DNA of 64,000 nucleotides from Flectonema sp. DT1601 (GCA_964019425.1 OZ025842.1:496001-560000); one strand, 5' to 3'; numbered from the stretch's first letter, positions 43,499-56,215 are shown. Notes: generated from the sequence alone by a model not told the origin. Translations and numbers: made by a program.

Positions 43499-44388
43499 CT
43501 TCTCTGAAGACCTTCTCTGCCCAACTCGGTGGCTTGTGGGTTCGAGAGTGGGACTAGGAGTGACTGCTGAAACGGGAGGAGGTCTTTGCACTTGGTGTGT
43601 ACCCCCTTGCTAATACTACAGAGTGTCCAACAAACGTTACAGATTGTTTTGTTGAACTTTCCTGCGATTTCCTCCGTCACCGTTCCCTTGTGCACCCCTC
43701 TCAGGTGTTGGTTCAGGTGGTAGACGATGGTCTTGGCCCGCGTCTTGCAGCCATCCACGGGGCATTCCGGAGTGTCTGCACCTCCTGCGAAGTCTCGAGG
43801 GCCCGCATACCGTGGTTTCTTCGGCTCGGGTCTAGTCTGACGTTCCCTCGAGAGCTTCCGCAGCCATCGTTCCCATCTCTTGACTCGTTTCCGGTCCACG
43901 CGGTGACTCGGTCTGGTCGTCAAGGCCCTCATCTCGTGATGAAGGGGTGGCTCCGACGGGTGTGTCATTCCTTCCGGTGTCGTTCTCCAGTTCGTTTGCC
44001 ACTGTGGGCCCGGCGTCCAATCATGTGGCGTGTCCGCGGCAGGTGGTATCGGATGCCCTGTCGGCGGTTCTGAGCCATGTGTGTACGGGGGCAGCGTTCT
44101 GTAATGGTGTACGAGTGTCTCCGGTCCCAGGTGAGTGCTGTTATTCGAGAATTGTAGTGGTGCAGAGCTTCCGCCACAGTTGAGAAGAGGGGCCAACAGC
44201 CACAAGACTACCTGCAGAAAACCCGGAACATCTATCCATCCGCGTGCCGAGCGCAATTGAACCGAAGTCCACGGTCCATTGACCGCTGGGTATGGCGCGA
44301 GCATCCCATGGCACCGGGAACTACTTATCCTTCGGGTTTCTGTGGTCGAGTCTGTGCGGTCAGTTGGGACACCGCTCTTTGTTTCCAT
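43499..44388 (-). CDS. Zinc-finger N-terminal segment of a LINE polyprotein
   Basis: An open frame from the ATG at 44386-44388 (METKSGVPTDR...), ~296 codons. It has a basic region (KRVKRWERWLRKLSRERQ), a C2H2 finger (CPVDGCKTRAKTIVYHLNQH..H) and a CNVC..HTKC finger, mirroring the finger pair in the OTU segment. Such fingers guide target-site binding in R2-type elements. The frame runs into the truncated R-M unit at 43498. At its start the DNA changes abruptly, at GAATTC (44391-44396), into the leader shared with the other LINE family. It may be the true N-terminus of the OTU element or part of a third related element. Confidence 0.65.
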
Positions 44389-44581
44389 GAAGAATTCGAT
44401 AGAGTGGGAAGTAACGGACTGGGAGCTTTTGGCTCCTGCCCTATTCCCGATGTAAACTTTCTTTTTATTTTTTTTTTTTAACAGGCCCAGAGGGCGACAA
44501 TGACTGTTGCTGACCAAGGAATAATATTCAAATGAATTTTCGTTTCAAAGAAACGAACAGAATTAAGAGAGAGGCAGAGAA

Positions 44582-44614
<33 letters not shown>

Positions 44615-44860
44615 AAAAAAAAAAAAAATATGAAGAGGAAATAATCAAACATGAAAAAAATAAAAAAAAAAAAATAAAATATAAATAAAAAACGTTGTAT
44701 GAAAAAGGAAAAAAAAGAAGAAAAAAAAAAAAAGACCAGAAAAGGAAAGAGAAAATGAAAAGGTATAATATTATTGTGGGGATATGAGGATAGCAGGGAG
44801 ATGCTCTTTTTTTTTTTTTTTTTTTTATTTATTATTTAAAAAAAAGGAAACAATCAGTTT
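44389..44860 (-). promoter_or_regulatory. LINE 5' leader, copy in front of the OTU/USP element
   Basis: The same sequence as 61159-61620, and close to 55765-56215: CGAATTC, an AGGAGCCAAAAGCTCCC hairpin, GGCCCAGAGGGCGAC, long A-rich stretches and GAGCATCTCCCTGC. In the gene sense it lies between the tandem monomers (44861-48660) and the coding part. Role as promoter/5' UTR is inference from position in three independent contexts. Confidence 0.65.
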
Positions 44861-44941
44861 AGCGTCTCGATCGGGACGGAAAATAGAAATTTAATCGACA
44901 TAGTCGATCGATAGAAAAAAAAACAATGATAACATTGTTTA

Positions 44942-44976
<35 letters not shown>

Positions 44977-47900
44977 CTTTTAATTATTTTAAAGAAAAAA
45001 CAATCAGTTTAGCGTCTTGACCAGGACGGAAAATAGAAAGTGATCGACATAGTCGATCGATAAAAAAACAATGATAACATTGTTTATTCTTTTTTTTTTT
45101 TTTTTAAATTCTTATTATTTATTTTTTAAAGAAAAAAAAAACGGAAAATAAAAATTAGTCGACAAAGTCGAACGATAAAAAAAAACAATGATAACATTGT
45201 TTATTCTTTTTTTTTTTTGTTTTTTTTTTATATTCTTTTTTATTAATTTTGAAAAAAAACAATCAGTTTAGCGTCTTGACCAGGACGGAAAATAGAAAGT
45301 AATCGACATAGTCGATCGATAAAAAAACAATGATAACATTGTTTAATCTTTTTTTTTTTTTTAAATTCTTTTTATTTATTTTTTAAAGAAAAAAACGGAA
45401 AATAGAAATTAGTCGACAAAGTCGAACGGTAAAAAAACAATGATAACATTGTTTATTCTTTTTTTTTATTTTTTTTATATTTTTTTTAATTAATTTTGAA
45501 AAAAAAAACAATCAGTTTAGCGTCTTGACCAGGACGGAAAATAGAAAGCGATCGACATAGTCGATCGATAAGAAAACAATGATAATATTGTTTATTCTTT
45601 TTTTTTTATTTTAAATTCTTTTTATTTATTTTTTAAAGAAAAAAAAAACGGAAAATAGAAATTAGTCGACAAAGTCGAACGATAAAAAAAAAACAATGAT
45701 AACATTGTTTATTCTTTTTTTTGTATTTTTTTTATATTCTTTTTTATTAATTTTGAAAAAAAAATAAAAAACAATCAGTTTAGCGTCTTGACCAGGACGG
45801 AAAATAGAAAGTAATCGACATAGTCGATCGATAAAAAAAACAATGATAACATTGTTTATTCTTTTTTTTTTTTTTTTTTTAAATTCTTTTTATTTATTTT
45901 TTAAAAAGAAAAAAAAAACGGAAAATAGAAATTAGTCAACAAAGTCGAACGATTAAAAAAAAAACAATGATAACATTGTTTATTCTTTTTTTTTTATTTT
46001 TTTTAAATTCTTTTTTATTAATTTTGAAAAAAAAACAATCAGTTTAGCGTCTTGACCAGGACGGAAAATAGAAAGTGATCGACATAGTCGATCGATAAAA
46101 AAACAATGATAACATTGTTTATTCTTTTTTTTTATTTTAAATTCTTTTTATTTATTTTTTAAAGAAAAAAAAAGGAAAATAGAAATTAGTCGACAAAGTC
46201 GAACGATGAAAAAAAACAATGATAACATTGTTTATTCTTTTTTTTATTTTTTTTTTTTATTCTTTTTTATTAATTTTGAAAAAAAAAAACAATCAGTTTA
46301 GCGTCTTGACCAGGACGGAAAATAGAAAGTAATCGACATAGTCGATCGATAAGAAAACAATGATAACATTGTTTATTCTTTTTTTTTTTATTTTAAATTC
46401 TTTTTATTTATTTTTTAAAGAAAAAAACTGAAAATAGAAATTAGTCGACAAAGTCGAACGATAAAAAAAACAATGATAACATTGTTTATTCTTTTTTTAT
46501 TTTTTTTTTTTTTATATTCTTTTTTATTAATTTTGAAAAAAAAAAAACAATCAGTTTAGCGTCTTGACCAGGACGGAGAATAGAAAGTAATCGACATAGT
46601 CGATCGATAAAAAAAACAATGATAACATTGTTTATTCTTTTTTTTTTTATTTTTTAAATTCTTTTTATTTATTTTTTAAAGAAAAAAAACGGAAAATAGA
46701 AATTAAGCAACAAAGTCGAACGATAAAAAAAAAACAATGATAACATTGTTTATTCTTTTTTTTTTATTTTTTTTTTATATTCTTTTTTATTAATTTTGAA
46801 AAAAAAAAAAAAAACAATCAGTTTAGCGTCTTGACCAGGACGGAAAATAGAAAGTGATCGACATAGTCGATCGATAAAAAAAAACAATGATAACATTGTT
46901 TATTCTTTTTTTTTATTTTTTTTTTTAATATTTTTTTTTATTTTGAAAAAAAAACAATCAGTTTAGCGTCTTGACCAGGACGGAAAATAGAAAGTAATCG
47001 ACATTGTCGATCGATAAAAAAAACAATGATAACATTGTTTATTCTTTTTTTTTTTATTTTTTAAATTCTTTTTATTTATTTTTTAAAGAAAAAAAACGGA
47101 AAATAGAAATTAAGCAACAAAGTCGAACGATAAAAAAAAAACAATGATAACATTGTTTATTCTTTTTTTTATTTTTTTTTTTTAATATTTTTTTTTTATT
47201 TTGAAAAAAAAAACAATCAGTTTAGCGTCTTGACCAGGACGGAAAATAGAAAGTAATCGACATAGTCGATCGATAAAAAAAAACAATGATAACATTGTTT
47301 ATTCTTTTTTTTTATTTTAAATTCTTTTTATTTATTTTTTAAAGAAAAAAAAAACGGAAAATAGAAATTAGTCGACAAAGTCGAACGATAAAAAAAAAAA
47401 CAATGATAACATTGTTTATTCTTTTTTTTTTTTGTATTTTTTTTAATATTCTTTTTTATTAATTTTGAAAAAAAAAAACAATCAGTTTAGCGTCTTGACC
47501 AGGACGGAAAATAGAAAGTGATCGACATAGTCGATCGATAAAAAAAAAAAAAAACAATGATAACATGGTTTATTCTTTTTTTTTTATTTTAAATTCTTTT
47601 TATTTATTTTTAAAGAAAAAAAAAACGGAAAATAGAAATTAGTCGACAAAGTCGAACGATAAAAAAACAATGATAACATTGTTTATTCTTTTTTTTGTAT
47701 TTTTTTATATTCTTTTTTATTAATTTTGAAAAAAAAAACAATCAGTTTAGCGTCTTGACCAGGACGGAAAATAGAAAGTGATCGACATAGTCGATCGATA
47801 AAAAAACAATGATAACATTGTTTATTCTTTTTTTTTATTTTAAATTCTTTTTATTTATTCTTTAAAGAAAAGAAACGGAAAATAGAAATTAGTCGACAAA

Positions 47901-48660
47901 GTCGAACGATAAAAAAAAAACAATGATAACATTGTTTATTCTTTTTTTTTTTTTTTTTTTTTATATTCTTTTTTATTAATTTTGAAAAAAAAACAATCAG
48001 TTTAGCGTCTTGACCAGGACGGAAAATAGAAAGTGATCGACATAGTCGATCGATAAAAAAACAATGATAACATTGTTTATTCTTTTTTATTTATTTTAAA
48101 TTCTTTTTATTTATTTTTTAAAGAAAAAAAACGGAAAATAGAAATTAGTCAACAAAGTCGAACAATAAAAAAAAACAATGATAACATTGTTTATTCTTTT
48201 TTTTTTTTTTTTTTTTTATATTCTTTTTTATTAATTTTGAAAAAAAAACAATCAGTTTAGCGTCTTGACCAGGACGGAAAATAGAAAGTAATCGACATAG
48301 TCGATCGATAAAAAAAACAATGATAACATTGTTTATTCTTTTTTTTTTATTTTAAATTCTTTTTATTTATTATTTAAAGAAAAGAAACGGAAAATAGAAA
48401 TTAGTCGACAAAGTCGAACGATAAAAAAAAAACAATGATAACATTGTTTATTCTTTTTTTTTTTTTTTTTTATATTCTTTTTATTAATTTTTTAAAAAAA
48501 AAAAAAAACAATCAGTTTAGCGTCTTGACCAGGACGGAAAACTGGAAGTAATCGACATAGTCGATCGATAAAAAAAACAATGATAACATTGTTTCATCTT
48601 TTATATTTTTTAATTTTTTTTTATATTTGAAGAAAAGAAAGAAGAAAAAAAAAAAAAAAA
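44861..48660. repeat. Palindromic tandem monomer array, ~29 monomers
   Basis: Two monomer types alternate. The long type (~140-150 bp) carries CAATCAGTTTAGCGTCTTGA, CCAGGACGG and ATCGACATAGTCGATCGAT. The short type (~110-120 bp) carries TTAGTCGACAAAGTCGAACG. Both end with the palindrome AAACAATGATAACATTGTTT and a T run, and start with an A run. The first ~2.24 kb matches 61159-63400 variant by variant. In the gene sense the array lies upstream of the leader. Confidence 0.92.
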
Positions 48661-49281
48661 AACAAGCGGAATTGATCATAATGGGTGGCAGGGGTTGATA
48701 TAACTTCATTTGAAAATTCTTCTTTTTTAATTTCTTTTTTTTTGAAATTTTTTTTTTATTTAACAGGAGTTAAGATCACTTACATGAGTTAACACAACAC
48801 AGATACGAGAGTAGCAAAATGAGGTAACACTACCAATTCAACAAAAAATAATCAGGATCGGACACAAGGAGGAGAGTTCATTCTACCTCTCACTGTCCTT
48901 GCTGGTATCTTAAGTGTCTTGGTATCTCTTGTGTGTCGGTATCTCGGAAGTGCTGGTATCTCGTATGTGCGTTGGTATCTCTTGCGTGTTGGTATCTCTT
49001 GCACATAAAAAAAAAATTGAGTTAACATGATCAGTTTTATTTATCATCAGAGACAGACCGGAACTATTTGAAAATAAAATGTAGATGGGAAACAGTGAAA
49101 ATTAAAATGAATGATAAAATTAAATGAGATTTATGACATAACAGACCAGATAGAGAGTAATAAAGGGAAAAGGAAAACGGAAAGGGTTCATTCACTTAGT
49201 TAAAGTTAAGACCGATTAGTCAGTTTAAGGTCTTGACTAGGACCAACAAAAAAAAAAAAAAATATAAATAAATAAATAAAT
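48661..49281. repeat. Spacer with GGTATCTC tandem repeats and an M-like fragment
   Basis: 48901-49005 has six GGTATCT-containing units of ~18-22 bp. 49065-49180 resembles the middle of the 1.38-kb M unit (around 34500-34620; shared AAAATGTAGATGGGAAACA, AACAGACCAG), about 80% by eye. The rest is AT-rich without genes. It lies downstream of LINE copy A in the gene sense. Confidence 0.6.
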
Positions 49282-49760
49282 AACGATCAAGCTGAGCTGA
49301 TCTTGTTTTTATTAAAATAAGGGGAGCGGGAGGGATGGAAGGAATAAAGGAAAAAAAAAGAAAAGGTCGATCAGTTGGATCTGGTCGTCGAGAAGAAGAA
49401 GACAATTATTTTAAAGGTCGATCGGCATAGCCGATCGTTGAGAAAAATAACCAGATATAAATACAATCAGTTTAAATAAAAAAAAAAAATAAATAAATAA
49501 ATAAAAAAAGTTTAACGATCAAGCTGAGCTGATCTTGTTTTTATTAAAATAAGGGGAGCGGGAGGGATGGAAGGAATAAAGGAAAAAAAAAGAAAAGGTC
49601 GATCAATTGGATCTGATCGTCGAGAAGAAGAAAACAATTATTTTTAAAAAAAAATGATCGGTATAGCCGATCGTTGAGAAAAGAACAGATATAAATACAA
49701 TCGGTTTTGGTGATCGACGAGTGGAGCGATCACTTGACAAGAAGGAAAAAAGAAAGGACC
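49282..49760. repeat. Two-unit tandem repeat, 231-bp period
   Basis: Units start AACGATCAAGCTGAGCTGATC at 49282 and 49513 and share GGGGAGCGGGAGGGATGG and a CGATCGGCATAGCCGATCG-type palindrome. They also contain AGTTTAAGGTCTTGACTAGGAC, a diverged form of the AGTTTAGCGTCTTGACCAGGAC motif of the main array, so the two satellites are related. Confidence 0.8.
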
Positions 49761-50196
49761 GATTAATTGGGGCTTTGGTTGTATTCCCAAGGCATGTTTT
49801 TTTTTTTTTTTTTTTTATTATTCATTTACATTTTTTTTTTTTTTTTTTTTTTTAAATTAATAATCACATTTTGTTCAAAAATATTTCATATTAGAGTAAA
49901 AGAAAAAGAAAAAAAGAAATAAGAGAAAAAAAAAAAAAAACCATTGCTGGCCCCCTCACCACTCATAGAGGATGAGGAGGCCAGTAAGGCGTCACTCAAA
50001 TCTATGCCAAGCCTTGGGAACTTGGATTGGGGTTTAGACCATTTATAATTAACAATTAACAATTAACCTGATTAACGTTATGATCTGACGGACATAAACA
50101 TATCGATAAAATAATACAAACAAAAACGAACAATAAATAATAAATAAGCTAAAAAACTAAATAAACAAAGTGATGTGAAAGTAAGGAAAAAGAGAA
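49761..50196. other. 3' flank of LINE copy A
   Basis: T runs at about 49798-49816 and 49831-49853, then AT-rich sequence with a short ACAATTAAC tandem near 50048. Probably the 3' UTR of copy A. No gene seen. Confidence 0.45.
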
Positions 50197-53100
50197 TTAC
50201 AAGGGGGTGGAGTCACCGTGAACGTCATCAGCAGAACATCTCCTTCGATTGTAACGATATCTTGATGGAGGGGTTCGTTTTTTCAGAGTTGAACGCTCAG
50301 ACTTTCTCGGCGGAGTTTCATTTTCCTCATGTTCTTCTGTGTCTGGCGGACTCAAACCTTCTGCCCATGAAGCTAATTGGAACTTCAGGGCCGCTATTTG
50401 AGACCGTGCCAAGGCGAGTTGAGCATTTAAATCGCTCGCCAGTCCCGTTAACATCATGGATTGCTCAAGCTGCTCTGCGTGAGTTGTACACCGTTGGTGA
50501 TTCAGCTCCGAGAGGCGAAGTTGGGCATCCAGAAGTTGTTCTGAGAGCTCTGCCGCTTTCTCGTTTGTTTCGAGAGAGTCATCTACTGCTCGACAGTAGT
50601 TCTCGAGTAAGTCAATTCTACCCTCGGACCATTGTCTCGCAATAGGTGTATTCTCTTTAACGGAGATAACGTGACTCTCTTGTCGTAAAAACTTGGTCGG
50701 CGTGCGGTCGAGAGCTTCACTCTGCGGCATTGTCGGAGGAATTGAGGCTAGAGGACAAAGAGGGGTGATATAATTAAGGGTAGGGATAAGGGGTTTAATA
50801 AGAGGAGTAAAAAGACTACTCGTAGTTGTAAAGAGCGAGAGGTAGTTCTTTGCTATCTTCATCATAGCAACAGATTCATACAGAACGGGGGTTCGGGGGG
50901 AAACTTGTTGACTAAAGTGGGTCATACGGGGACGCGCGGCACGCAAACTCTCGACCTCCTGTTGAGTATAGAAAAGTCTTATTTTACTTTCTCTTTCCTC
51001 ATTACATTTGGTCTCCAATTCGTTCGACAGAAGAACAAACCTTTGATGGTAATTAAAGAGCGCCATTTCCGATAGGTCTGCTCTCTGAGTCAGATTTGCG
51101 AGCTCACGTTTCCTGTAATCTTCCACTAAGTCATATTGTCGAACTAGTGCAGAAAGAGAAGTCTTCGATTCATCGCGTTCTGCTGTTAACCGTTGAATTA
51201 CTCCTTCCAGAAGTTCATATTCTTTTCTATCTTTTTCAATAATTAAAACAGGGGGCGCAGGAGGAAGTGAGGATGGATCCTGGTTGGTAGCTTTGATCTC
51301 AACAGGTAATCCATTTAGTAACTGCTTGTCTTTCTCGAGGGAGGCTGACATCGCATTAAAGTAAAATAAAAATAGAACATAAAAAATTCGTTCTTTCATT
51401 TGCTCTAATTCGTTTTCTAAAATCTGGCATTTCAAGGAAAGTTTCAGCCTTAATTTTCCTTCTTTTTTTTTGTACAAGGGGGTTTGAGAACCCATGTCAG
51501 ATTGAGTTCTTATCACTATAGCGAAATCAGCAGGAAGTGTTTGCGATCCCGTTGACATGAGTTCAGTTGGGGGAGTCTGGAAAGAGATGGAAGAAATAGA
51601 AGAGAATGACAAGGAGAGTCCAGTGAGCTCATCCTCATCTAACAAAACAGAAGGGGCCGGGGAGGAAGAACCATTGGCAATAAGTAGAATAGAAAGAGCC
51701 GATGCGTAACAAGTTTGCCAGATAAAACATTTCTCAAGCCACGATCTTTCAATGGTGAGCTTTTCGATCGTTTTCAGTTTTGTTACTTTGTGGATTTTGA
51801 CTTCTTCCACAGGGAAGATTTCTTTACCATCTTTTATAAAACTTGTAGTGGCAGGTTCTTCTTTAATGCTGCGCATTAGTGGTCTTGAATGCCACGTGGG
51901 GAGGTTCCTCGTCTGGAACAGAACATATGAGCACTGTCTGGCGATTCTGGTGCATTCACAAAATAAAGCTTTTGTTGGTGCTAAAGGTGAACCGATGTGA
52001 CGTGTCCAGATGTTCAGCTGGTCCATGCAGATGTTTCCTCGTACGCCAACTTCAATAGTAAAAATGTTACAGTCGAAGCCATTAGCGATGATCGAGTCTC
52101 TTAGCTTTAGGTATTTCTTTTCCTTTAAGACATGAGAGGTTTCGAAACGATCTTCATTTGGACACGTCAGCTCCAGAATCAGTGCTCTTTTCGCAAAAAA
52201 AGAATAAATAAAAATGTCTGGTCTTAGAGAGGACGAGACATGGCACACTTCAAGAGGAACAATTAGGCGGTTATCACCGACATCGTCGAGGATGACCCAA
52301 TCATTCGCTAGTGAAAGTTCGCCTGTCTCTTTAGAAATTCTTTCTAGGGGTTTATTTTCCCCTGTTTTTAAAAAAGTTTGAGAGGGAGGCGGGAGGTTTT
52401 CTTTTCTTTTGTTGGCTTTTATTATCAACTCTTCCAAGAAGATAACAATGCGTTTTAGAACGCTGTCGTGACGCCACGTGAACCTCCCTTGTGTTAAAGA
52501 GACAGGACAGCCTGTTAAGACATGCCTGAGGGTAGGATTCACTTTGCCACACAAAACACAATTTTGGTCCACATTGGTGATGTTCCACCTCTTTAAATTA
52601 TCTTGTGAGGGGAGGGTGTTTGTAACCGCTTTCAGTTGAAATGAGATATAGGCAGGATTTCCCTCCCTAAGTACCTTATTCCAGGTGAAGTCGTTTATCA
52701 TACATTTAGACCACTCCTTCCACTGACCTTGGACTTGTAATTTATTCAAAGAGTTCAGTAGTTCATCTGTGGCTTCCACTTCAAAACGCTTAAGGAGATC
52801 GGGGCGAGTAGTACGTAGATCGCGCAATCGGTGACCAAGACCAGCTGATTGCTTCGCAAGAGAACGGTAAGAAAAAAACTTAATAAGGCGCTCCCACTCA
52901 GCAGAAGCTGAAAACTTTTTCGACCAGTTGGACGATTTCTCCATAATAACATTGTAGACACCGTGCATGTCAGAGTCCTGTGAGGACCTGAGGATGTCTA
53001 GTTTAATTGATTGCGCTTGTTTATATAGCGTCTCAACTCTTTTGTGTCTGAGACCAACAGTGTTCTTTGAACCGGTAAAAAGGATGACTGTGTTCGCAGA

Positions 53101-55400
53101 GCGGACAAATCCCCACCATTTCTTCAAAAAAGGTTTAATAATTTTGTCCATTTTTTTGGCAAAAGGGAGAGATAAGTCATGGATCATTAAACTCCATGTT
53201 AACCTTGACAATAACAAGTGTTGGACAGACCAAGCCTTCTGAGACCCATATAGTGGCATGGCGTCGACTTTTTTTAAAAAATTCCTGGTAAAAGTGGTCA
53301 GGCGCTCTCGCAATTTCTGTTCTTTGGCGTTCGGCTCAAACCAACGCCCGAGGTATTTGAACTCTCCAGCTTCCTGGAGATTCGTAATCGGAACATTGTT
53401 AATCTTCAGGTCCGGGTTCGCTGGTTTCCCTTGTACAAAGCTGTGAGCAATGCATTTCTGGGGTTTCGCTTTCATACCACGAGACCAGGAAAGAAACTGT
53501 TCGAGCGACTTGATTAGCAATTTTGCCCCCGCCTTTGATGACGTGGTAAGTTGTAAATCATCAGCAAAAGCTGCAACTAATAGTTGGAGGGATTTATTGT
53601 TAAACTCGTAGGCTTCCTGTTGATGAACTGCTAAGGAAAAGAGCAGTAGTTGGAATACCAAATTAAAAAGGGTTGGGGAGGAAACGCAGCCTTGAAAGAC
53701 ACCAACTTCAAAAGGGATAGTGGGCGTCAGGCCTTCTCCAACTCTGATTTGGACGCGCATGGAGGAATAATACCTTTTATAGAAACCGATTATTCTTTCG
53801 TGAATTCCGAAATATTTTAAAGCAAAGAAAATTAATTGATGTTTGACTGAGCCGAAAGCATCTGCCAAATCCACCCAGACAATTGTTAGGTTTTTCCGGA
53901 GAGCTTTCACTTCTTTAAAAATCTCTGAGGTGATCGTAGCATGTTCGATACACCCAGAGACACCTTTCCTAAAGCCTTTTTGAAAATTAAATTTAGAAAG
54001 AGTGTGGTTTGCGACGGCTTCCTGAATAACCGTATTAAAAATTTTCCCGTCGCAGTTGCCCACAGCTATCGGTCTCGTTTTCGAGATGTCTTTCCCATCG
54101 GAGTTGGGCTTTGGGAGCATTGTTACAAACGCTAAGCCCCAACTATCCGGATAGGCCTTGAGTTCGAAAATTCTCTTTAATACCTTGTAAAGTGCTTCCA
54201 TAAAAGTTGGGACCTTTTTCCATACAACATAAGGTATGCAATTGGGACCAGGGGCACATTTGTTTTTTTTCTTTGATAAGAGAATACCAAACTGTTCGAA
54301 GCTCGGGAACTGGATATCATCCATTGTCTTGTAGTCAGACTTAGGTAAAAAAGAGGGATGGGTGAAATCAGTTTTTTTTTTTTCATTGTCACAATAATTG
54401 TTTTTAAAATGTTCAATTATTTTTTCCTCTGGAATATCAAGGGAGGGGGGTTGAGGATCTTCTTTTTGGAGTTCTTCTTTTATGGCAGTAAACGGATTTT
54501 GACGAAATTTATCTTGTAATTTTTTGAATAAATTTTTCTTTTCTAAATTCCGATACATTCGGAAAATCCTTTTCATTCTCGTTCTTGCCTCTTTCCATTT
54601 GACAGCGTTCTCTATAGAAGGCCCAGATTTGCGGAGCTCCTGTCTTAGCTGTTTCATTTCCAGACGACATTCAAGTTTTTCTTGGTCGAGGATGACCTCT
54701 TCCCTTGATTTCTGTTTGCGGGGTAAATTCCGCTTTGTCTCTTCAAAGAAACCGCTACATATTTGATAAACCGTTTTGAGTAGTTTATCAAGTTGGTCGG
54801 CAGGTTTTGAAGAGTTTTCTGTTTCGACGGTGAAAGTTTGAAGTTTTTCTGCAGCAGAAACGTCGATGTCCTTCCATTCAGTTCCAAAAGATCGGAATTT
54901 GAGACGAGACGGGTGTAACGGGGTAAAAGTGGGTGTTGTAGAGTTATAAGGAACGAAAGCTGTTTGTGAAGTTTTAAAATCTACAGATTCTCCTACAAAG
55001 GGAGGTTCCAGGTCTGAATTATTCCCTGTGAGGGGAGACAGAGGTGTACCTTTACATGTACCGTTAACACAGTGTTTCGCTCTCGTAGCGATACTTTTGA
55101 AAAGCTTACCACATTCTGGACAAGGTAAGTGGTAACAATCTTTAACTTGGGAGTGGGTAGATGGGGGAAAACGTGACTTATAGTCCTTAAATTCCTTACT
55201 AAACTTACAGTTACGTCTAAAATGCGCAACTGGACCTTTGAGGTATGTCTCAAAACATAAAGGACATTTGGCTACTAAAGTTTTATCCCCATCCAGAGCC
55301 GATCTCGAAATAGCCTCTTGCAAAGCCTCGGGGGCTGGGTTGGCTGAGAGATGGTTGCCAGTATCTTTATGACACCGCCGGCCCGGTGTTTCTTTTTTTT
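50197..55400 (-). CDS. LINE copy A: zinc fingers, RT, restriction-like endonuclease, coiled-coil C-terminus
   Basis: One uninterrupted frame of over 1,708 codons. Numbering from the TTG at 55321-55323: CCHC/C2H2-like fingers at 20-39 (CPLC..HFRRNC) and 68-90 (CPEC..HCVNGTC); RT about 360-640 with RPIAVG (417), VWVDLADAF (482), GVFQGCVSSPTLF (541) and AFADD (585); a CCHC knuckle at 922-939 (CVLCGK..HVLTGC); an endonuclease with RPDI (1034), ALILELTCP (1047), KY (1070) and TIEVGVRG (1089). Residues ~1140-1708 form an extension with predicted coiled coils (for example 1380-1480 and 1590-1660) and a basic end. The open frame continues upstream to ~55400 with no ATG before the fingers; the first in-frame ATG is at MKQLRQE (~54657). 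The intact frame and the near-identical copy B argue for recent activity. Confidence 0.9.
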
Positions 55401-56215
55401 TTTGTTGTGAAGTAGCAATAATAAAAAAAAAAAAAATAGAAAAGAGAATGGCTCAGAAACAATATCGATGAGTTAAGATCTTTTTTTTTAAACTATTCCT
55501 TTTTTTTTAATTTCGGGCAGCTAACCCTAGAGTTTTTTTTTGGTAAATACTGTTTAAAGGAAAACGAGCTACGCTCTAAAACAGAAAAATCGGAGTAACT
55601 ACTTGTTTATAATATATATTTTGATAAATAATGTGGTTGGCAAATGAATGCCGAAGAGGCAACTTGAGAAAAGCAATTGGATGAGAAGAAACATTGGGTC
55701 TTATAAAGCAAAGGAGATAGAGGGGCCTAAAAAGACCGCAGAGTGGATAGCTCCACAAAAGGCTGAATTTCGATAAAGTGGGAAGTAACGGACTGGGAGC
55801 TTTTGGCTCCTGCCCTATTCCCGATGTAAACTTTCTTTTTTTTTTTTTTTTTTTTTTTAACAGGCCCAAAGGGCGACAATGATGGTTGCTGACCAAGGAA
55901 TAATATTCAAATGAATTTTCGTTTCAAAGAAACGAACAGAATTAAGAGAGAGGTAGAGAAAAAAAAAAAAAAAAAAAGAAAGAATAGAAAAAAATATGAA
56001 GAGGAAATAATCAAACATGAAAAAAAAAAAAAATAAAATAAAATATAAATAAAAAACGTTGTATGAAAACGGAAAAAAAGAAAAAAAAAGACCAGAAAAG
56101 GAAAGAGAAAATGAAAAGGTATAATATTATTGTGGGGATATGAGGATAGCAGGGAGATGCTCTTTTTTTTTTTTTTTTTTTTTTTTTATTTATTATTTAA
56201 AAAAAGGAAACAATC
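55401..56215 (-). promoter_or_regulatory. 5' leader of LINE copy A
   Basis: The proximal part (55401-55765) matches 60795-61160 of copy B. The distal part (55766-56215) is the shared leader module with AGGAGCCAAAAGCTCCC, GGCCCAAAGGGCGAC, A-rich tracts and GAGCATCTCCC. No coding frame is convincing because reading crosses long A runs. It carries a few differences from the leaders at 44.4 and 61.2 kb, which are closer to each other. Confidence 0.6.

Larger units (their letters stand above)
32779..44388 (-). mobile_element. Non-LTR retrotransposon with OTU, RT, restriction-like endonuclease, USP and hybrid-binding domains
   Basis: Read on the minus strand, the parts run from 44388 to 32831: zinc-finger segment (43499-44388), 1.38-kb repeat units (40859-43498), OTU protease with fingers (39558-40859), reverse transcriptase (38253-39496), endonuclease plus Pro/Ser repeats plus USP N-half (35433-38305), repeat-bearing intron (33960-35432), and USP C-half plus two hybrid-binding domains (32831-33959). 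The coding frame changes about two or three times between OTU, RT and endonuclease, so this copy is lightly decayed or carries indel errors. The endonuclease and USP lie in one uninterrupted frame, so their fusion is not an artefact of joining frames. Restriction-like-endonuclease LINEs (R2, NeSL, CRE groups) are known, some with Ulp1 or OTU-type proteases. I know of none with a USP. Confidence 0.85.

Noticed and set aside
44861-48660. CRISPR-like array
   Set aside because: Repeats are tandem monomers with homopolymer spacers rather than unique spacers, in eukaryotic DNA with LINEs; no cas genes.
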